In this document: in pieces, positions 55,126 through 64,000 of the stretch
How positions within the stretch are numbered: position 1 is the first letter of the stretch
Layout: each line of letters opens with the position of its first letter
DNA from: Legionellales bacterium
Lineage (GTDB): Bacteria; Pseudomonadota; Gammaproteobacteria; DSM-16500
Direction: 5' to 3'
NCBI GenBank assembly: GCA_947478495.1
Contig: CANJVW010000002.1
Coordinates: 1-64,000, forward strand
Length of the DNA: 64,000 nucleotides
Notes under the pieces: generated by a model
Seen by the model: the letters and a program-made list of their open reading frames with translations, nothing else
What the model was told of the DNA's origin: nothing
Databases searched by the model: none
Translations under genes and position numbers: made by a program

Positions 55126-57069
55126 TTATTTTTTATCGTCTTTGTCTTTTACTTCTTCAAACTCCGCATCTACAACACGCTCACCACCGGCTTCTGGATG
55201 GCCTTCCGGTTGCGCGCCCTGAGATGCACCACCGTCTTGTTGACCGGCTGCATAGAGCTTCTCAGCCATTTTACCAGATGCGTCTGTCAAATCTTTTGTC
55301 TTCGCCTCGATAAGGTCTTTATCAGTGCCTTTGATCGCCTCTTTTAATGATTCAACGGCTGATTCAATTGCCTTTCGCTCGTCATCTGAGACTTTATCGC
55401 CCGCCTCTTTGAGTGATTTTGTCGTCGCATGCATCAGGCTATCCGCTTGATTGCGCGCTGTGACCAACTCATGAAATTTACGATCTTCTTCCGCGTGCGC
55501 CTCAGCATCTTTCACCATCTTTTTGATTTCATCATCAGATAATCCACTCGATGCTTTAATCGTAATTGATTGTGCTTTACCGCTCGCCTTATCTTTAGCG
55601 GATACGTGCAAAATACCATTCGCATCGATATCAAACGTCACTTCCACTTGCGGCATACCACGAGGTGCAGGCGGAATATCCGATAAATCGAATCGCCCAA
55701 GTGACTTATTCGCTGACGCCATTTCGCGCTCACCCTGCAATACGTGAACCGTCACTGCCGTTTGATTGTCTGCTGCGGTTGAAAACACTTGATTCGCCTT
55801 GGTGGGGATCGTGGTATTTTTTTCAATAAGCTTGGTCATCACGCCGCCCATGGTTTCAATACCAAGAGACAATGGCGTGACATCCAATAGCAATACGTCT
55901 TTCACAGAACCCGCGAGCACCGCGCCTTGAATTGCAGCACCCACTGCCACCGCTTCATCCGGATTAACGTCACGACGAGGCTCTTTACCAAAAATCTTTT
56001 TAACCATCTCTTGGACGAGCGGCATACGCGTTTGACCGCCAACTAAAATCACGTCGCTGATATCGCTGAGGTTAACGCCCGCATCTTTAATTGCGGTCTC
56101 GCAAGGCGCTTTCGTTCGTCCCACCAAATCTTCGACTAACGACTCTAGCTTAGCGCGTGTCATCTTGATGTTGAGATGCTTAGGACCGCTTGCATCGGCT
56201 GTAATATAGGGTAAGTTAATGTCTGTCTGTTGAGCGGACGATAGCTCAATTTTTGCTTTTTCAGCGGCTTCTTTTAAGCGCTGTAATGCCAACGGATCAT
56301 TATACAAATCCATACCTGAATTCTTTTTAAATTCATCAATTAAGGAGTTCATAACACGCAAGTCGAAATCTTCGCCACCTAAGAAGGTATCACCATTCGT
56401 CGATAAGACTTCAAATTGATGCTCGCCATCGACTGCCGCAATTTCAATGATAGATACGTCAAATGTGCCGCCGCCTAAATCATACACCGCAATTTTTCGA
56501 TCGCCTGTCTGTTTATCCATACCAAATGCCAACGCAGCAGCGGTCGGCTCATTGATAATACGCTTCACCTCGAGCCCCGCGATACGACCGGCGTCTTTCG
56601 TCGCTTGACGCTGTGAATCGTTAAAGTAGGCGGGAACGGTAATAACAGCATCCGTCACAGGATGTCCCAAATAATCTTCCGCTGTCTTTTTCATTTTCAT
56701 TAAGACTTGCGCAGAAATCTGAGGAGGCGCCATTTGCTTGCCGACTGCCTCAACCCATGCATCGCCATTATCCGCGCGAACAATTTTGAAGGGCACTGCT
56801 TCTTTATCTTTCGTTACCTCTTTATCTTCAAAACGCCGTCCGATCAAACGCTTGGCGCCATAAACGGTATTCGTTGGATTGGTCACTGCTTGACGCTTGG
56901 CAGGCTGACCGACCAGCGTTTCGCCATCGCTCAAGTAAGCAACAACAGAGGGAGTCGTACGATCCCCTTCGGCATTGGGGATCACCACAACATCGCCGCC
57001 CGGGCCCATCACGGCGACGCAAGAATTGGTCGTGCCTAAATCAATACCGATAATATTATTCGCTGACAT
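55126..57069 (-). CDS. dnaK: Molecular chaperone DnaK (Hsp70)
   Basis: ATP-dependent folding chaperone. 647 residues from ATG 57069 ([20 protein letters not shown]), with AGGAG 7 bases before. Nucleotide-binding domain carries [17 protein letters not shown] and [11 protein letters not shown]; the linker is [18 protein letters not shown]; the substrate domain follows. The Gly-rich end finishes [15 protein letters not shown], containing the EEV(K)D tail. A heat-shock promoter sits before it at 57128-57153. Confidence 0.98.
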   Translation of the reverse strand: MSANNIIGIDLGTTNSCVAVMGPGGDVVVIPNAEGDRTTPSVVAYLSDGETLVGQPAKRQAVTNPTNTVYGAKRLIGRRFEDKEVTKDKEAVPFKIVRADNGDAWVEAVGKQMAPPQISAQVLMKMKKTAEDYLGHPVTDAVITVPAYFNDSQRQATKDAGRIAGLEVKRIINEPTAAALAFGMDKQTGDRKIAVYDLGGGTFDVSIIEIAAVDGEHQFEVLSTNGDTFLGGEDFDLRVMNSLIDEFKKNSGMDLYNDPLALQRLKEAAEKAKIELSSAQQTDINLPYITADASGPKHLNIKMTRAKLESLVEDLVGRTKAPCETAIKDAGVNLSDISDVILVGGQTRMPLVQEMVKKIFGKEPRRDVNPDEAVAVGAAIQGAVLAGSVKDVLLLDVTPLSLGIETMGGVMTKLIEKNTTIPTKANQVFSTAADNQTAVTVHVLQGEREMASANKSLGRFDLSDIPPAPRGMPQVEVTFDIDANGILHVSAKDKASGKAQSITIKASSGLSDDEIKKMVKDAEAHAEEDRKFHELVTARNQADSLMHATTKSLKEAGDKVSDDERKAIESAVESLKEAIKGTDKDLIEAKTKDLTDASGKMAEKLYAAGQQDGGASQGAQPEGHPEAGGERVVDAEFEEVKDKDDKK

Positions 57070-57127
57070 GTTTTTCTCCTCAAAAAAATTAGGTCTCACC
57101 TACAATCTAATATACATAGTTATGTTT

Positions 57128-57153
57128 ATGGGGGATGCTTTCCCCATTTTCAA
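57128..57153 (-). promoter_or_regulatory. Heat-shock (sigma-32) promoter of dnaK
   Basis: Reverse strand GTTGAAA, then 14 bases, then CCCCAT (57133-57128). Consensus CTTGAAA-N13-14-CCCCAT; only the first base differs. It lies in the 56-base gap after grpE, so dnaK-dnaJ can be transcribed separately. Confidence 0.75.
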
Positions 57154-57155
57154 CC

Positions 57156-57659
57156 TTATTTTGATACAACGACCAACGCGGGGCGAATTAACCGCCCATT
57201 TAATAGATAACCGACTTGGAGGACGGACAAGACCGTCCCGGCTGCCACTTCCGGGTCAATCAAAGTAGACACCGCTTGATGCCAATCTGGATTGAAAAGC
57301 TGATCCAATGGATTGACTGATTTAGCACCAAATTTCTCTAATGCGTTTGAAAACATCTTCAACGTCATCCCTACCCCGTCTAGCGCGCTCGGCGCCTCAG
57401 TCGTCAGCGCCACCACCGCCCTTTCTAAACCATCAATGACAGGCAAAAGCTCTAGGACGAACTTTTCTAGCGCATATTTGTGCGCATTTTCGAGATTACG
57501 CTCGGATAAACGCTGCAAATTGTCCATATCCGCCTGTTTGCGCAGCAAGCGCTCCCAATGCTGGGCTACCTTCTCTTCTGCATCAGCCAGTTGCTTTTGA
57601 AGGGCTTCTACAGACAGTTCGGGGCTTTGTGAGTCCGCCGGGCTTGTTTCTTCAGACAT
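57156..57659 (-). CDS. grpE: Nucleotide-exchange factor GrpE
   Basis: Releases ADP from DnaK. 167 residues: a long N-terminal helix (KQLADAEEKVAQHWERLLRKQADMDNLQRLSERNLENAHKYALEKF), the hinge, and a C-terminal beta domain ending GYLLNGRLIRPALVVVSK. The family motif VLQVGYLLNGRLIRPA is clear. First gene of the grpE-dnaK-dnaJ-greA-rlmE-ftsH-glmM series on the reverse strand, divergent from nadK. Confidence 0.97.
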   Translation of the reverse strand: MSEETSPADSQSPELSVEALQKQLADAEEKVAQHWERLLRKQADMDNLQRLSERNLENAHKYALEKFVLELLPVIDGLERAVVALTTEAPSALDGVGMTLKMFSNALEKFGAKSVNPLDQLFNPDWHQAVSTLIDPEVAAGTVLSVLQVGYLLNGRLIRPALVVVSK

Positions 57660-57691
57660 ATTTCCTTTCCTTAACAGTTTCTATACTCACT

Positions 57692-57720
57692 ATATGTGGT
57701 GTCATAGACAACGATTCAAG
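57692..57720 (-). promoter_or_regulatory. Heat-shock (sigma-32) promoter of grpE
   Basis: Reverse strand CTTGAAT (57720-57714), 14 bases, CCACATAT (57699-57692), matching the CCCCATNT element in 7 of 8 positions. About 35 bases before the grpE ATG. Confidence 0.65.
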
Positions 57721-57757
57721 GTATGGGTGATAATAAGTTTTATCTTATGAGGTCGCT

Positions 57758-58639
57758 ATGGCTATTCCATTTAAGACGATCGGACTCTTCGGACGCGTCA
57801 ATAGCCGCGTCGTCGCCGAAACACTCCTTGCCCTTATTCATTACCTTCAAGGGTTGTCTCGCCCTTTTTTCATTGAAGCAGAGACAGCCGAAAAGCTCAC
57901 TCTCCCTTTTGCCTGCAATACGCTCGATCGTGACAAGCTGGGTAACCACTGCGACCTCCTCATCGTGGTAGGGGGTGACGGCAGTTTATTACATGCCGCC
58001 CATACGATAGTTGACCAACAGCTTCCAGTCATCGGCATTAATCGCGGGCGACTCGGATTTTTAACCGATGTTCTGCCGACCGAGCTTGATAGGTTAAAAA
58101 TGGTTCTCGACGGTGAATACACCATTGAAAACCGATTTCTGCTCACCGCAACCGTTTCAGTCAACAATAAAATTATTGCAACCGATGATGCGCTCAACGA
58201 AGTAGCCATCATCCCCGATGCTATTCCTCACATGGTCGAATTTGAAATTTATATCGACGAGGAGTTTGTTTGCAGCCAACATTCTGATGGCTTAATTGTG
58301 GCAACCCCTACCGGATCAACCGCCTATGCGCTATCGGGTGGCGGACCTATTTTGCATCCCCAGCTCAACGCCATCGTTCTGGTACCGATGTTCCCGCAAG
58401 CCTTAAGCAGCCGCCCCATTGTGGTGCAAGGAGATCAACTCATTGAAGTGGTGATATCCTCCAAAAATTCTTCTACCTCGCGCCTTACCTGTGATGGACG
58501 CGACTATATTCATGCGCCTCCGAAGAGTAGTATTGCGATCGCCAAGAAAAAGGAACCGCTCAAGCTCGTGCACCCTCTGCATTATCATTACTACAAAACG
58601 CTACGCAGCAAATTACATTGGGGCAAAAAACTATGTTGA
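57758..58639 (+). CDS. nadK: NAD kinase
   Basis: Phosphorylates NAD to NADP. 293 residues: VVGGDGSLLHAAH (GGDG), INRGRLGFLTD (NxGxxGFL), and TPTGSTAYALSGGGPILHP, all catalytic or substrate motifs. ATG after ATGAGG. It overlaps recN (ATGTTGA), the standard nadK-recN pair of gammaproteobacteria, and diverges from grpE. Confidence 0.97.
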   Translation: MAIPFKTIGLFGRVNSRVVAETLLALIHYLQGLSRPFFIEAETAEKLTLPFACNTLDRDKLGNHCDLLIVVGGDGSLLHAAHTIVDQQLPVIGINRGRLGFLTDVLPTELDRLKMVLDGEYTIENRFLLTATVSVNNKIIATDDALNEVAIIPDAIPHMVEFEIYIDEEFVCSQHSDGLIVATPTGSTAYALSGGGPILHPQLNAIVLVPMFPQALSSRPIVVQGDQLIEVVISSKNSSTSRLTCDGRDYIHAPPKSSIAIAKKKEPLKLVHPLHYHYYKTLRSKLHWGKKLC

Positions 58640-60318
58640 TGCAAATTCGTGTCAGCAATCTCATCACGATTCATGCTATTCAACTGGAATGTCGAACGGG
58701 CACAACAGTCATCACCGGCGAAACAGGCGCTGGCAAATCGATTCTCATTGATGCGATTTTATTGGCTCTCGGTGGACGTGGTAGTAGCGACCTAATTCGA
58801 CCCGATCAAGAAAAATTGGATGTTAGCCTATTGTTTGATGTTCGCACCCTACCCAAAGCGGCGGCCTGGCTAAAAGAACATGACATCGACTATTCAACAA
58901 ACGAATGCTTATTGCGTCGCTCAATCTATCGCGATGGACGCTCGCGCAGCTATATCAACGATACACCGTGCACGCTCAACTTTTTACGTGAGATCGGTGA
59001 ATACCTCATCCAAATTCACGGCCAACATGATAATCAATTATTATTAAAGTCAGATGAACAGCGCCATCTACTGGATCACTACGCAGGACACGGTGCGTTG
59101 CTCGACACTGTGCAATCGCTCAGCGATCAGTGGCACGCCCTTCAAAAAGAAAAAGTCGCGCTTCAGCTGATCATGAATGAACGGGAAAAACGCGCGGATT
59201 ACCTGACATTTCAACGACACGAATTTGAAAGCTTACAGCTGAAAGAAAACGAATTTGAACAGGTTGATGCAGAGCACAAACAACTAGCTCACTCAGAAGA
59301 ATTATTAGAACAACTGCATCTTGTTATCAATCGATTAAGCGACACAGAGAGTGATAATGCCTCACGTCTTTTATCACAATCCATACAGTCATTCGATAAA
59401 ATACAAGCCTGGGAGCCGCGCGTCTCGACTTGGCAGGCGTCTTTAAAGCAAGCGCTGATTCATGTGCGGGATACAGAACACGAAGTACGGCATTATTTGG
59501 ATAAAACGGATCGCGATCCCGCGCGTCTCCAGACAGTCGAAAGCCGGCTCAGCGCCTTATTGCATATTGCCCGAAAATATAAAATAGAACCAACTGAATT
59601 GATGGTACTTCAGCAAAAAATCGAGACAGAATGCCAAACCCTCGAGTCCAGTGACGCGCAACATGCCGCGCTCATCGAAAAAATAAAAGACACCGAAACA
59701 CTCTATTATAAAGTCGCAAACACATTGAGCCAGCATCGACAAAAAGCTGCGAAGACCCTCACTCAAAAACTGACGGAGGTCATGGCCGAACTTTCACTGC
59801 CACAAGCTGTATTTCATATTGCGGTCACGACAGACCCTTTGGTTATCGCTCTGCATGGCTCGGATAGTATCGTATTTCAAATACAAACGAATAAAGGCCA
59901 GCCCTTGCAACCGCTTTCTAAGATCGCATCAGGTGGCGAGCTCTCTCGCATTGCCTTAGCCATTCATCGCGCCACTGCATCCGCACATGCAACCCCCACC
60001 CTCATCTTTGATGAAGTCGATGTCGGGATCGGTGGTGGTATTGCAGAGCGCGTCGGCCAACTCCTGCGACGCCTCGGTGACACCCATCAAGTATTTTGTA
60101 TCACGCATCAACCCCAAGTCGCCGCATTAGGACATCATCATATTCGCGTTAAAAAAATAGATGAGAAAAATGCCCATCAAACGCACATCGATCTGCTGTC
60201 ACTGGACGATAAGATTCAAGAATTGGCAAGAATGTTGGGCGGCGTTGAGCTTACCCAGACTGTCATAAAGCATGCTAAAGAAATGGTAGAAAAAGCTCAG
60301 AGCACAGCGCTCGTTTGA
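58633..60318 (+). CDS. recN: DNA repair protein RecN
   Basis: SMC-like ATPase for double-strand break repair. About 561 residues from ATG 58633 (MLMQIRVSNLITIHAIQLE). Walker A VITGETGAGKSIL, the hinge-type coiled coils in the middle, and the C-terminal SGGELSRIALAI with Walker B TLIFDEVDVGIGG. A start at 58618 (TTG) would add 5 residues. It converges on fur with a 22-base overlap at the 3' end. Confidence 0.97.
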   Translation: MLMQIRVSNLITIHAIQLECRTGTTVITGETGAGKSILIDAILLALGGRGSSDLIRPDQEKLDVSLLFDVRTLPKAAAWLKEHDIDYSTNECLLRRSIYRDGRSRSYINDTPCTLNFLREIGEYLIQIHGQHDNQLLLKSDEQRHLLDHYAGHGALLDTVQSLSDQWHALQKEKVALQLIMNEREKRADYLTFQRHEFESLQLKENEFEQVDAEHKQLAHSEELLEQLHLVINRLSDTESDNASRLLSQSIQSFDKIQAWEPRVSTWQASLKQALIHVRDTEHEVRHYLDKTDRDPARLQTVESRLSALLHIARKYKIEPTELMVLQQKIETECQTLESSDAQHAALIEKIKDTETLYYKVANTLSQHRQKAAKTLTQKLTEVMAELSLPQAVFHIAVTTDPLVIALHGSDSIVFQIQTNKGQPLQPLSKIASGGELSRIALAIHRATASAHATPTLIFDEVDVGIGGGIAERVGQLLRRLGDTHQVFCITHQPQVAALGHHHIRVKKIDEKNAHQTHIDLLSLDDKIQELARMLGGVELTQTVIKHAKEMVEKAQSTALV

Positions 60319-60734
60319 CAGGGGTGGCAAACGCCGTAGATATTCAAACTATGGTCCGTCATCGCGAAACCCGCTTTCTCAGCCACTTTGCATTGACGCT
60401 TTTCAATTAATGCATCGGTAAATTCTTTGACATCACCACATTCCACACAAACCAGATGATCATGATGAAAGCCTGTGTCGAGCTCAAACACCGAATGATT
60501 GTCTGAAAAATGATGGCGCACGACGAGCTTGCTTTCTTCAAATTGCGTAAGCACCCGATAGACTGTCGCCAACCCAATATCGTCACCGGATTCAATCAAG
60601 ATACGGTAAATATCTTCTGCGCTCATGTGGCGATCGCCCGCCGTCTCGAGTATTTGCAATATCTTCATGCGGGGTAGCGTAATCTTGAGCCCCGCCTTTT
60701 TTAAATCCGTATTCTGCACGTTTAGTTTCACCAT
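60297..60734 (-). CDS. fur: Ferric uptake regulator Fur
   Basis: Fe(II)-dependent repressor. 145 residues from ATG 60734 (VKLNVQNTDLKKAGLKITLPRMKILQILE). N-terminal winged helix, then HHFSDNHSVFELDTGFHHDHLVCVECGDVKEF with the metal ligands His-His-Asp-His and the CxxC; a second CxxC lies near the end (VCHPCQ). The frame extends 48 codons upstream but the homologous start is 60734. Classic divergent partner of bamE. Its candidate target in the window is the Nramp gene. Confidence 0.97.
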   Translation of the reverse strand: MVKLNVQNTDLKKAGLKITLPRMKILQILETAGDRHMSAEDIYRILIESGDDIGLATVYRVLTQFEESKLVVRHHFSDNHSVFELDTGFHHDHLVCVECGDVKEFTDALIEKRQCKVAEKAGFAMTDHSLNIYGVCHPCQTSAVL

Positions 60735-60819
60735 TGGACTGTTTAGGCATTGTAACAGGTTATGGCATTGGCTTCTAGAATCCGTTATGATGACCAGAAT
60801 CCAAAAATGAGACCTCCCT

Positions 60820-61119
60820 ATGACAAAATTATCTGTTTCCACCCTTGTGTTATCCGCTCTTTTATTGTCGAGCTGCATTCATAAAATGGATATCCCTCAA
60901 GGCAATATCTTTAGCGCAGAAGATGTCCAAAAATTGCATACTGGCATGACAAAAGAGCAGGTTATTGCGGTAATGGGCAGCGAACCGATTCTATTAAACA
61001 CATTTAACGATAATCAAATGAATTATGTGTACACTTTAAAGCCAGGTGGAGAAAGCATGGTCGAAAAATCGGTTATCCTAACCTTCAGTCATGGGCGATT
61101 AAGTAAAATAGAGAAATAG
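60820..61119 (+). CDS. bamE: Outer-membrane assembly lipoprotein BamE (SmpA/OmlA)
   Basis: Subunit of the Bam complex that folds outer-membrane proteins. 99 residues: signal with lipobox LLLSSC, then IPQGNIFSAEDVQKLHTGMTKEQVIAVMGSEPI, the conserved helix-turn pattern, and a beta sheet ending SVILTFSHGRLSKIEK. Divergent from fur with 85 bases between, the usual gammaproteobacterial arrangement. The BamC-like lipoprotein at 45812 would be a partner. Confidence 0.95.
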   Translation: MTKLSVSTLVLSALLLSSCIHKMDIPQGNIFSAEDVQKLHTGMTKEQVIAVMGSEPILLNTFNDNQMNYVYTLKPGGESMVEKSVILTFSHGRLSKIEK

Positions 61120-61200
61120 ATAGTAGCTCAGCCGATGATACCATCAATAACCCAGCGATCCCTTAAAATAAAATGAGATGCACTAGAGGCAGTTGCCGCC

Positions 61201-61488
61201 CTACCTTGCATGGCCCGCACGCCGCCGTCGCGCTTCTTTCGGATCCATCGTCAATGGCCGATAAATTTCGATGCGATCGCCTTCTTTAACGATATCATCG
61301 AGTTCTTTAGGCTCACTGAAAATACCGACAGATATTGTTTGAGGATCGATTTCAGGAAAAAGCCTTAATATGCCGGATTGCAAAATAGCGTGTCGAATGG
61401 TCGCGCCTACCCTCACCTCAAGCGTTAAAAGAGATTGTGTGGCGGGAAGTGCGTAAGCGACCTCAATCATGATTGTTTCATTGTGCAT
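61201..61488 (-). CDS. rnfH: RnfH-family ubiquitin-fold protein
   Basis: UPF0125/RnfH, 95 residues. The core IEVAYALPATQSLLTLEVRVGATIRHAILQSG and VGIFSEPKELDDIVKEGDRIEIYRPLTMDPKEARRRRA are diagnostic. It is often next to a RatA-type gene, forming a proposed partner pair; none is present here. ATG 61488 overlaps the lpxB stop; ATG 61470 (MIEVAYALP) is an alternative closer to family starts. Confidence 0.92.
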   Translation of the reverse strand: MHNETIMIEVAYALPATQSLLTLEVRVGATIRHAILQSGILRLFPEIDPQTISVGIFSEPKELDDIVKEGDRIEIYRPLTMDPKEARRRRAGHAR

Positions 61489-62620
61489 AACGTTCTAGCA
61501 AGTGCAATACTGCCTTCGCAGCGGTTTTGTTGGCATTACAACGCAATGTCTGATGCCAACTCAAAAATGTTTTTTGAAGTGCGTCTATTTTTTCAGGATG
61601 GTCTAAGAAATCCATTAATGCAGCTGATAATGCTTCTGGCGTTGCTGCATCTTGAATAAATTCAGGAATAAGCAATGTATTTTCTAATAGATTTGGCAAC
61701 CCAATAAAAGGAATTTTCACTAATTTCTTAGCGATCCAATAATTGAAGGCCGCCATCCGATAGGCGATCACCATCGGGCGTTTAAACAGCATGGCTTCAA
61801 GCGTAACGGTTCCAGAAGTCGCTAAGACGAGATTCGATGCAGCTAACACATCGTGGGTTTGATTCATAAAAAAATGAATCGGCAACAAGGGTGCAAGACG
61901 CGCGCATGCAGTTCGCATGTCCGCATCGCGCGCGGCATTAGCGCTTGATGTGATAAATTGAATAGCAGGCTTTTCTTGCAGCATTTTCTGGGCTGCCAGA
62001 ATAAATGTTTCAGCTAAATATTGTAATTCTTTTTTGCGACTGCCGGGCAGTATTGCAATATAAGTCCTATTATTACCTAACCCTAATCGATCTCGTGCAG
62101 CGGATTGATCAGGCTCGAATGGAATGCTATCCGCTAACGGATGACCCACAAACTGCACGGGAACCTGATGTGTTCGATAAAAATCTGCCTCAAAAGGAAG
62201 TAATGTCAGCATCAAATCAACGCATTTTTTTATTTTATGAATGCGTCTTTTCCGCCACGCCCATACGGAAGGGCTCACATAATGAACCGTTGGAATACCG
62301 GCATCATGCAGCTCACGCTCTATTCCCAAATTGAAATCCGGCGCATCAATACCGATAAACACATCGGGTGGATTTTTTTTGAAATGATCGATCAGTCCGT
62401 GACGCATTTTTAATAATTCAGGTAATCGCAATAAAGGATCCACAAATCCCATGACGGATAAACCCTCTATATCGTAGAGACTCCTAAAACCCTGTTGCAT
62501 CATCAGTGGGCCGCCGACGCCAACGGCTTCAAGAGAAGGATGGGATTCACGTAAAACAGACAAGAGGCCTGCGCCTAAGATATCACCCGATAGTTCGCCT
62601 GCGATGATGCCGATTTTCAT
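61478..62620 (-). CDS. lpxB: Lipid-A-disaccharide synthase
   Basis: Joins UDP-2,3-diacylglucosamine and lipid X to form the lipid A disaccharide on the inner-membrane face. 380 residues, GT19 fold: GIIAGELSGDILGAGL at the N-terminus, GIDAPDFNLGIERELHDAGIPTVHYVSPSVWAWRKRRIHKI, and ILPGSRKKELQYLAETFILAA. Separated from lpxA by 194 bases holding a palindromic repeat, unlike the usual tight spacing. Confidence 0.97.
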   Translation of the reverse strand: MKIGIIAGELSGDILGAGLLSVLRESHPSLEAVGVGGPLMMQQGFRSLYDIEGLSVMGFVDPLLRLPELLKMRHGLIDHFKKNPPDVFIGIDAPDFNLGIERELHDAGIPTVHYVSPSVWAWRKRRIHKIKKCVDLMLTLLPFEADFYRTHQVPVQFVGHPLADSIPFEPDQSAARDRLGLGNNRTYIAILPGSRKKELQYLAETFILAAQKMLQEKPAIQFITSSANAARDADMRTACARLAPLLPIHFFMNQTHDVLAASNLVLATSGTVTLEAMLFKRPMVIAYRMAAFNYWIAKKLVKIPFIGLPNLLENTLLIPEFIQDAATPEALSAALMDFLDHPEKIDALQKTFLSWHQTLRCNANKTAAKAVLHLLERYAQ

Positions 62621-62661
62621 ACGGTACCCCTACAAAAAACAACGGGGGCGCGCCTCTTTTT

Positions 62662-62738
62662 TGTCGCCCCGTAAAAATTCCGCCCCTTGTCTTTGACAAA
62701 AACACAGTGGGTTCCGCGAGCATTTTTGCGGGGTGACA
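62662..62738. repeat. Dispersed palindrome, TGTC(A/G)CCCCG type, copy 2
   Basis: TGTCGCCCCGTAAAAATT (62662) pairs imperfectly with GCATTTTTGCGGGGTGACA (62720-62738). Related to 14616-14694 by its outer ends. It fills the lpxA-lpxB gap. Confidence 0.65.
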
Positions 62739-62814
62739 GAGTAGGGTTACAACCTGAGAGCGCCCCACACTGGTTGCGAGGAGATAACAGAAAGAAAATA
62801 ATAACATGTCCGCC

Positions 62815-63582
62815 CTACCGCACAATCCCGCGCGCCGAGTCTTTGATAAAATCAATAAAATACTGCACTTCAGGGCAATCAGAAACCATCGCTGCCAACT
62901 CTTCAACAGCATCTTGTGCTGTCAGTCCTTTTCGATAAATCACCTTGTAAGCGCGCTTCAACCAAGTGATCGTCTCATCTGAAAATCCATATCGCTTCAT
63001 GCCAACAGAATTGAGCCCGAATGGCTTAGCATAGTAGCCGGATACTTTAACGAAAGGCGGAATATCTTTATCGATCACAGACGCCATCGCGGCGAAACTA
63101 TAGGCGCCCATATGACAACCCTGAGACAATCCTGAAAATCCGCTCAAAATAGCGTAATTGTCGACTTTTACATGACCTGCAATCGATGCGTTATTCGCAA
63201 AAATCGTGTTACTTCCTACTGTGCAGTCATGAGCAATATGCACATAGGCCATAAACAAATTGTCACTCCCAATACGTGTCACGCCGCCCGCGCCTGTCGC
63301 ACGATTGAATGTACAAAACTCACGAATCGTATTGGAATCACCAATCTCTAGAAATGTATCATCGCCAGTGTATTTTTTATCTTGAGATACTTCACCTAAT
63401 GAAGCAAATTGAAAAATTTTATTATTTTTTCCTATCTTGGTCATGCCGCGAATGACAACATGCGATGCCACCGAAGAGCCTGCGCCAATTTCTACGCCCG
63501 GCCCAATAATGGAATAAGGTCCCACATACACATCCGCTGCTAATACAGCACTTGAATCGATAATCGCTGTCGGATGAATCAT
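62815..63582 (-). CDS. lpxA: UDP-N-acetylglucosamine acyltransferase
   Basis: First step of lipid A synthesis, transfer of 3-hydroxyacyl to UDP-GlcNAc. 255 residues with left-handed beta-helix hexapeptide repeats ([27 protein letters not shown]...). The catalytic His is in [13 protein letters not shown]. The C-terminal helical domain follows ([29 protein letters not shown]). ATG overlaps the fabZ stop (ATGA), the standard fabZ-lpxA pair. Confidence 0.97.
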   Translation of the reverse strand: MIHPTAIIDSSAVLAADVYVGPYSIIGPGVEIGAGSSVASHVVIRGMTKIGKNNKIFQFASLGEVSQDKKYTGDDTFLEIGDSNTIREFCTFNRATGAGGVTRIGSDNLFMAYVHIAHDCTVGSNTIFANNASIAGHVKVDNYAILSGFSGLSQGCHMGAYSFAAMASVIDKDIPPFVKVSGYYAKPFGLNSVGMKRYGFSDETITWLKRAYKVIYRKGLTAQDAVEELAAMVSDCPEVQYFIDFIKDSARGIVR

Positions 63583-64000
63583 ACTTTATTCCTTTTTGCG
63601 CTCAAGAATTCCGAAGAGCACGCTAGCTGACCATCAACGAACGCCTCGCCAGATAATTTCCAAATATCCTGTTTAACGCGAAGCAATTGGATTTTTAATT
63701 CCAATTGATCGCCCGGCTCAACGACGCGGCGAAAACGAGCTGAGTCAATGCCCGCAAAATAATACTTAACACCACTACTTGGAAATGTGTCCGTGGATTT
63801 ATATGCTAATATCGTTGCGGCTTGCGCCAACGCTTCAATAATCAACACGCCTGGCATCACAGGGCGTCCCGGAAAATGTCCTTGAAAAAAAGGCTCATTA
63901 ATCGACACGTTTTTCAGTGCAACAATCGATTTCGCTGGCTCCATCGCAATCACACCATCCACCAATAAAAAAGGATAGCGGTGCGGAAGATATTTCATCA
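63579..64000 (-). CDS. fabZ: 3-hydroxyacyl-[ACP] dehydratase FabZ (5' end outside the window)
   Basis: Dehydrates 3-hydroxyacyl-ACP in fatty-acid elongation; competes with LpxA for its substrate. The visible 139 residues run from [16 protein letters not shown] (an internal-looking ATG at 63998) to the stop. The hot-dog fold signature [28 protein letters not shown] contains the catalytic His and Glu. Most family members have 8-12 residues before LPHRYPF, so the true start probably lies beyond position 64000. Head of the fabZ-lpxA-lpxB cluster. Confidence 0.95.
   Translation of the reverse strand, partial: MKYLPHRYPFLLVDGVIAMEPAKSIVALKNVSINEPFFQGHFPGRPVMPGVLIIEALAQAATILAYKSTDTFPSSGVKYYFAGIDSARFRRVVEPGDQLELKIQLLRVKQDIWKLSGEAFVDGQLACSSEFLSAKRNKV

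Overview
The window looks like a chromosomal segment of a gammaproteobacterium, most likely from the order Legionellales (Coxiella/Legionella-like, host-associated). Support is indirect. The conserved gene orders are gammaproteobacterial: prfB-lysS, tolB-pal-cpoB-queE, ffs/dnaX-ybaB-recR, grpE-dnaK-dnaJ-greA-rlmE-ftsH-glmM, fabZ-lpxA-lpxB, dapA-bamC-like and recN/fur/bamE. Between them lie long Ala/Glu/Lys-rich or Ser/Pro-rich orphan proteins of the kind seen as secreted effectors in Legionellales, a Lys/Ala-repeat histone-H1-like protein, and a large load of palindromic intergenic repeats. No 16S gene is present, so placement is inference.

Layout. 1-3.4 kb: three orphan reverse-strand genes. 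3.4-4.8 kb: an Nramp-type transporter with a good promoter and a Fur-box-like site. 4.8-12.4 kb: ubiC with a coupled pilin-like 42-residue ORF, then a reverse-strand run prfB (programmed frameshift), lysS, rubredoxin reductase, marC, photolyase, epimerase. 12.4-18.4 kb: a glycosyltransferase fragment, rnhB, a secreted protein, lspA-ileS, tRNA-Lys and a YefM-YoeB toxin-antitoxin pair. 18.4-22.1 kb: queE, cpoB, pal, tolB. 22-30 kb: SRP RNA, dnaX-ybaB-recR, a minisatellite-like repeat region, a secreted phospholipase-D-like protein, a purine permease, an MFS transporter and rlmD. 30-37.3 kb: comEC, pncA, ygfZ, nadE, ndk, rlmN. 37.4-41.3 kb: two orphan reverse-strand genes and an IS5-type transposase remnant. 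41.3-46 kb: aconitase with an unusual N-terminal tail, a TPR membrane protein, a coiled-coil protein, dapA and a very short BamC-like lipoprotein. 46-49.5 kb: tRNA-Ser followed by a rearranged copy of its own T-arm, a truncated amidohydrolase, the H1-like protein and a large orphan membrane protein. 49.5-64 kb: glmM-ftsH-rlmE-greA-dnaJ-dnaK-grpE with two heat-shock-type promoters, nadK-recN, fur, bamE, rnfH, lpxB-lpxA-fabZ.

The core genes cover translation (prfB, lysS, ileS, tRNAs, rlmD/E/N, queE), envelope biogenesis (tol-pal, bamE, lpxA/B, fabZ, glmM, lspA), proteostasis (dnaK system, ftsH), NAD synthesis (pncA, nadE, nadK) and DNA repair (recR, recN, phrB, dnaX). The most unusual items are: a second tRNA-Ser 3' end whose T-loop is interrupted by three perfect hairpins (46480-46592); a 233-bp MITE-like palindrome (32381-32613); the apparent CTG start of rlmD; an aconitase carrying an ESFPASD-type tail; a BamC reduced to about its N-terminal segment; and two pairs of orphan, effector-like genes. 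No CRISPR array, intact prophage or intact transposon was seen.
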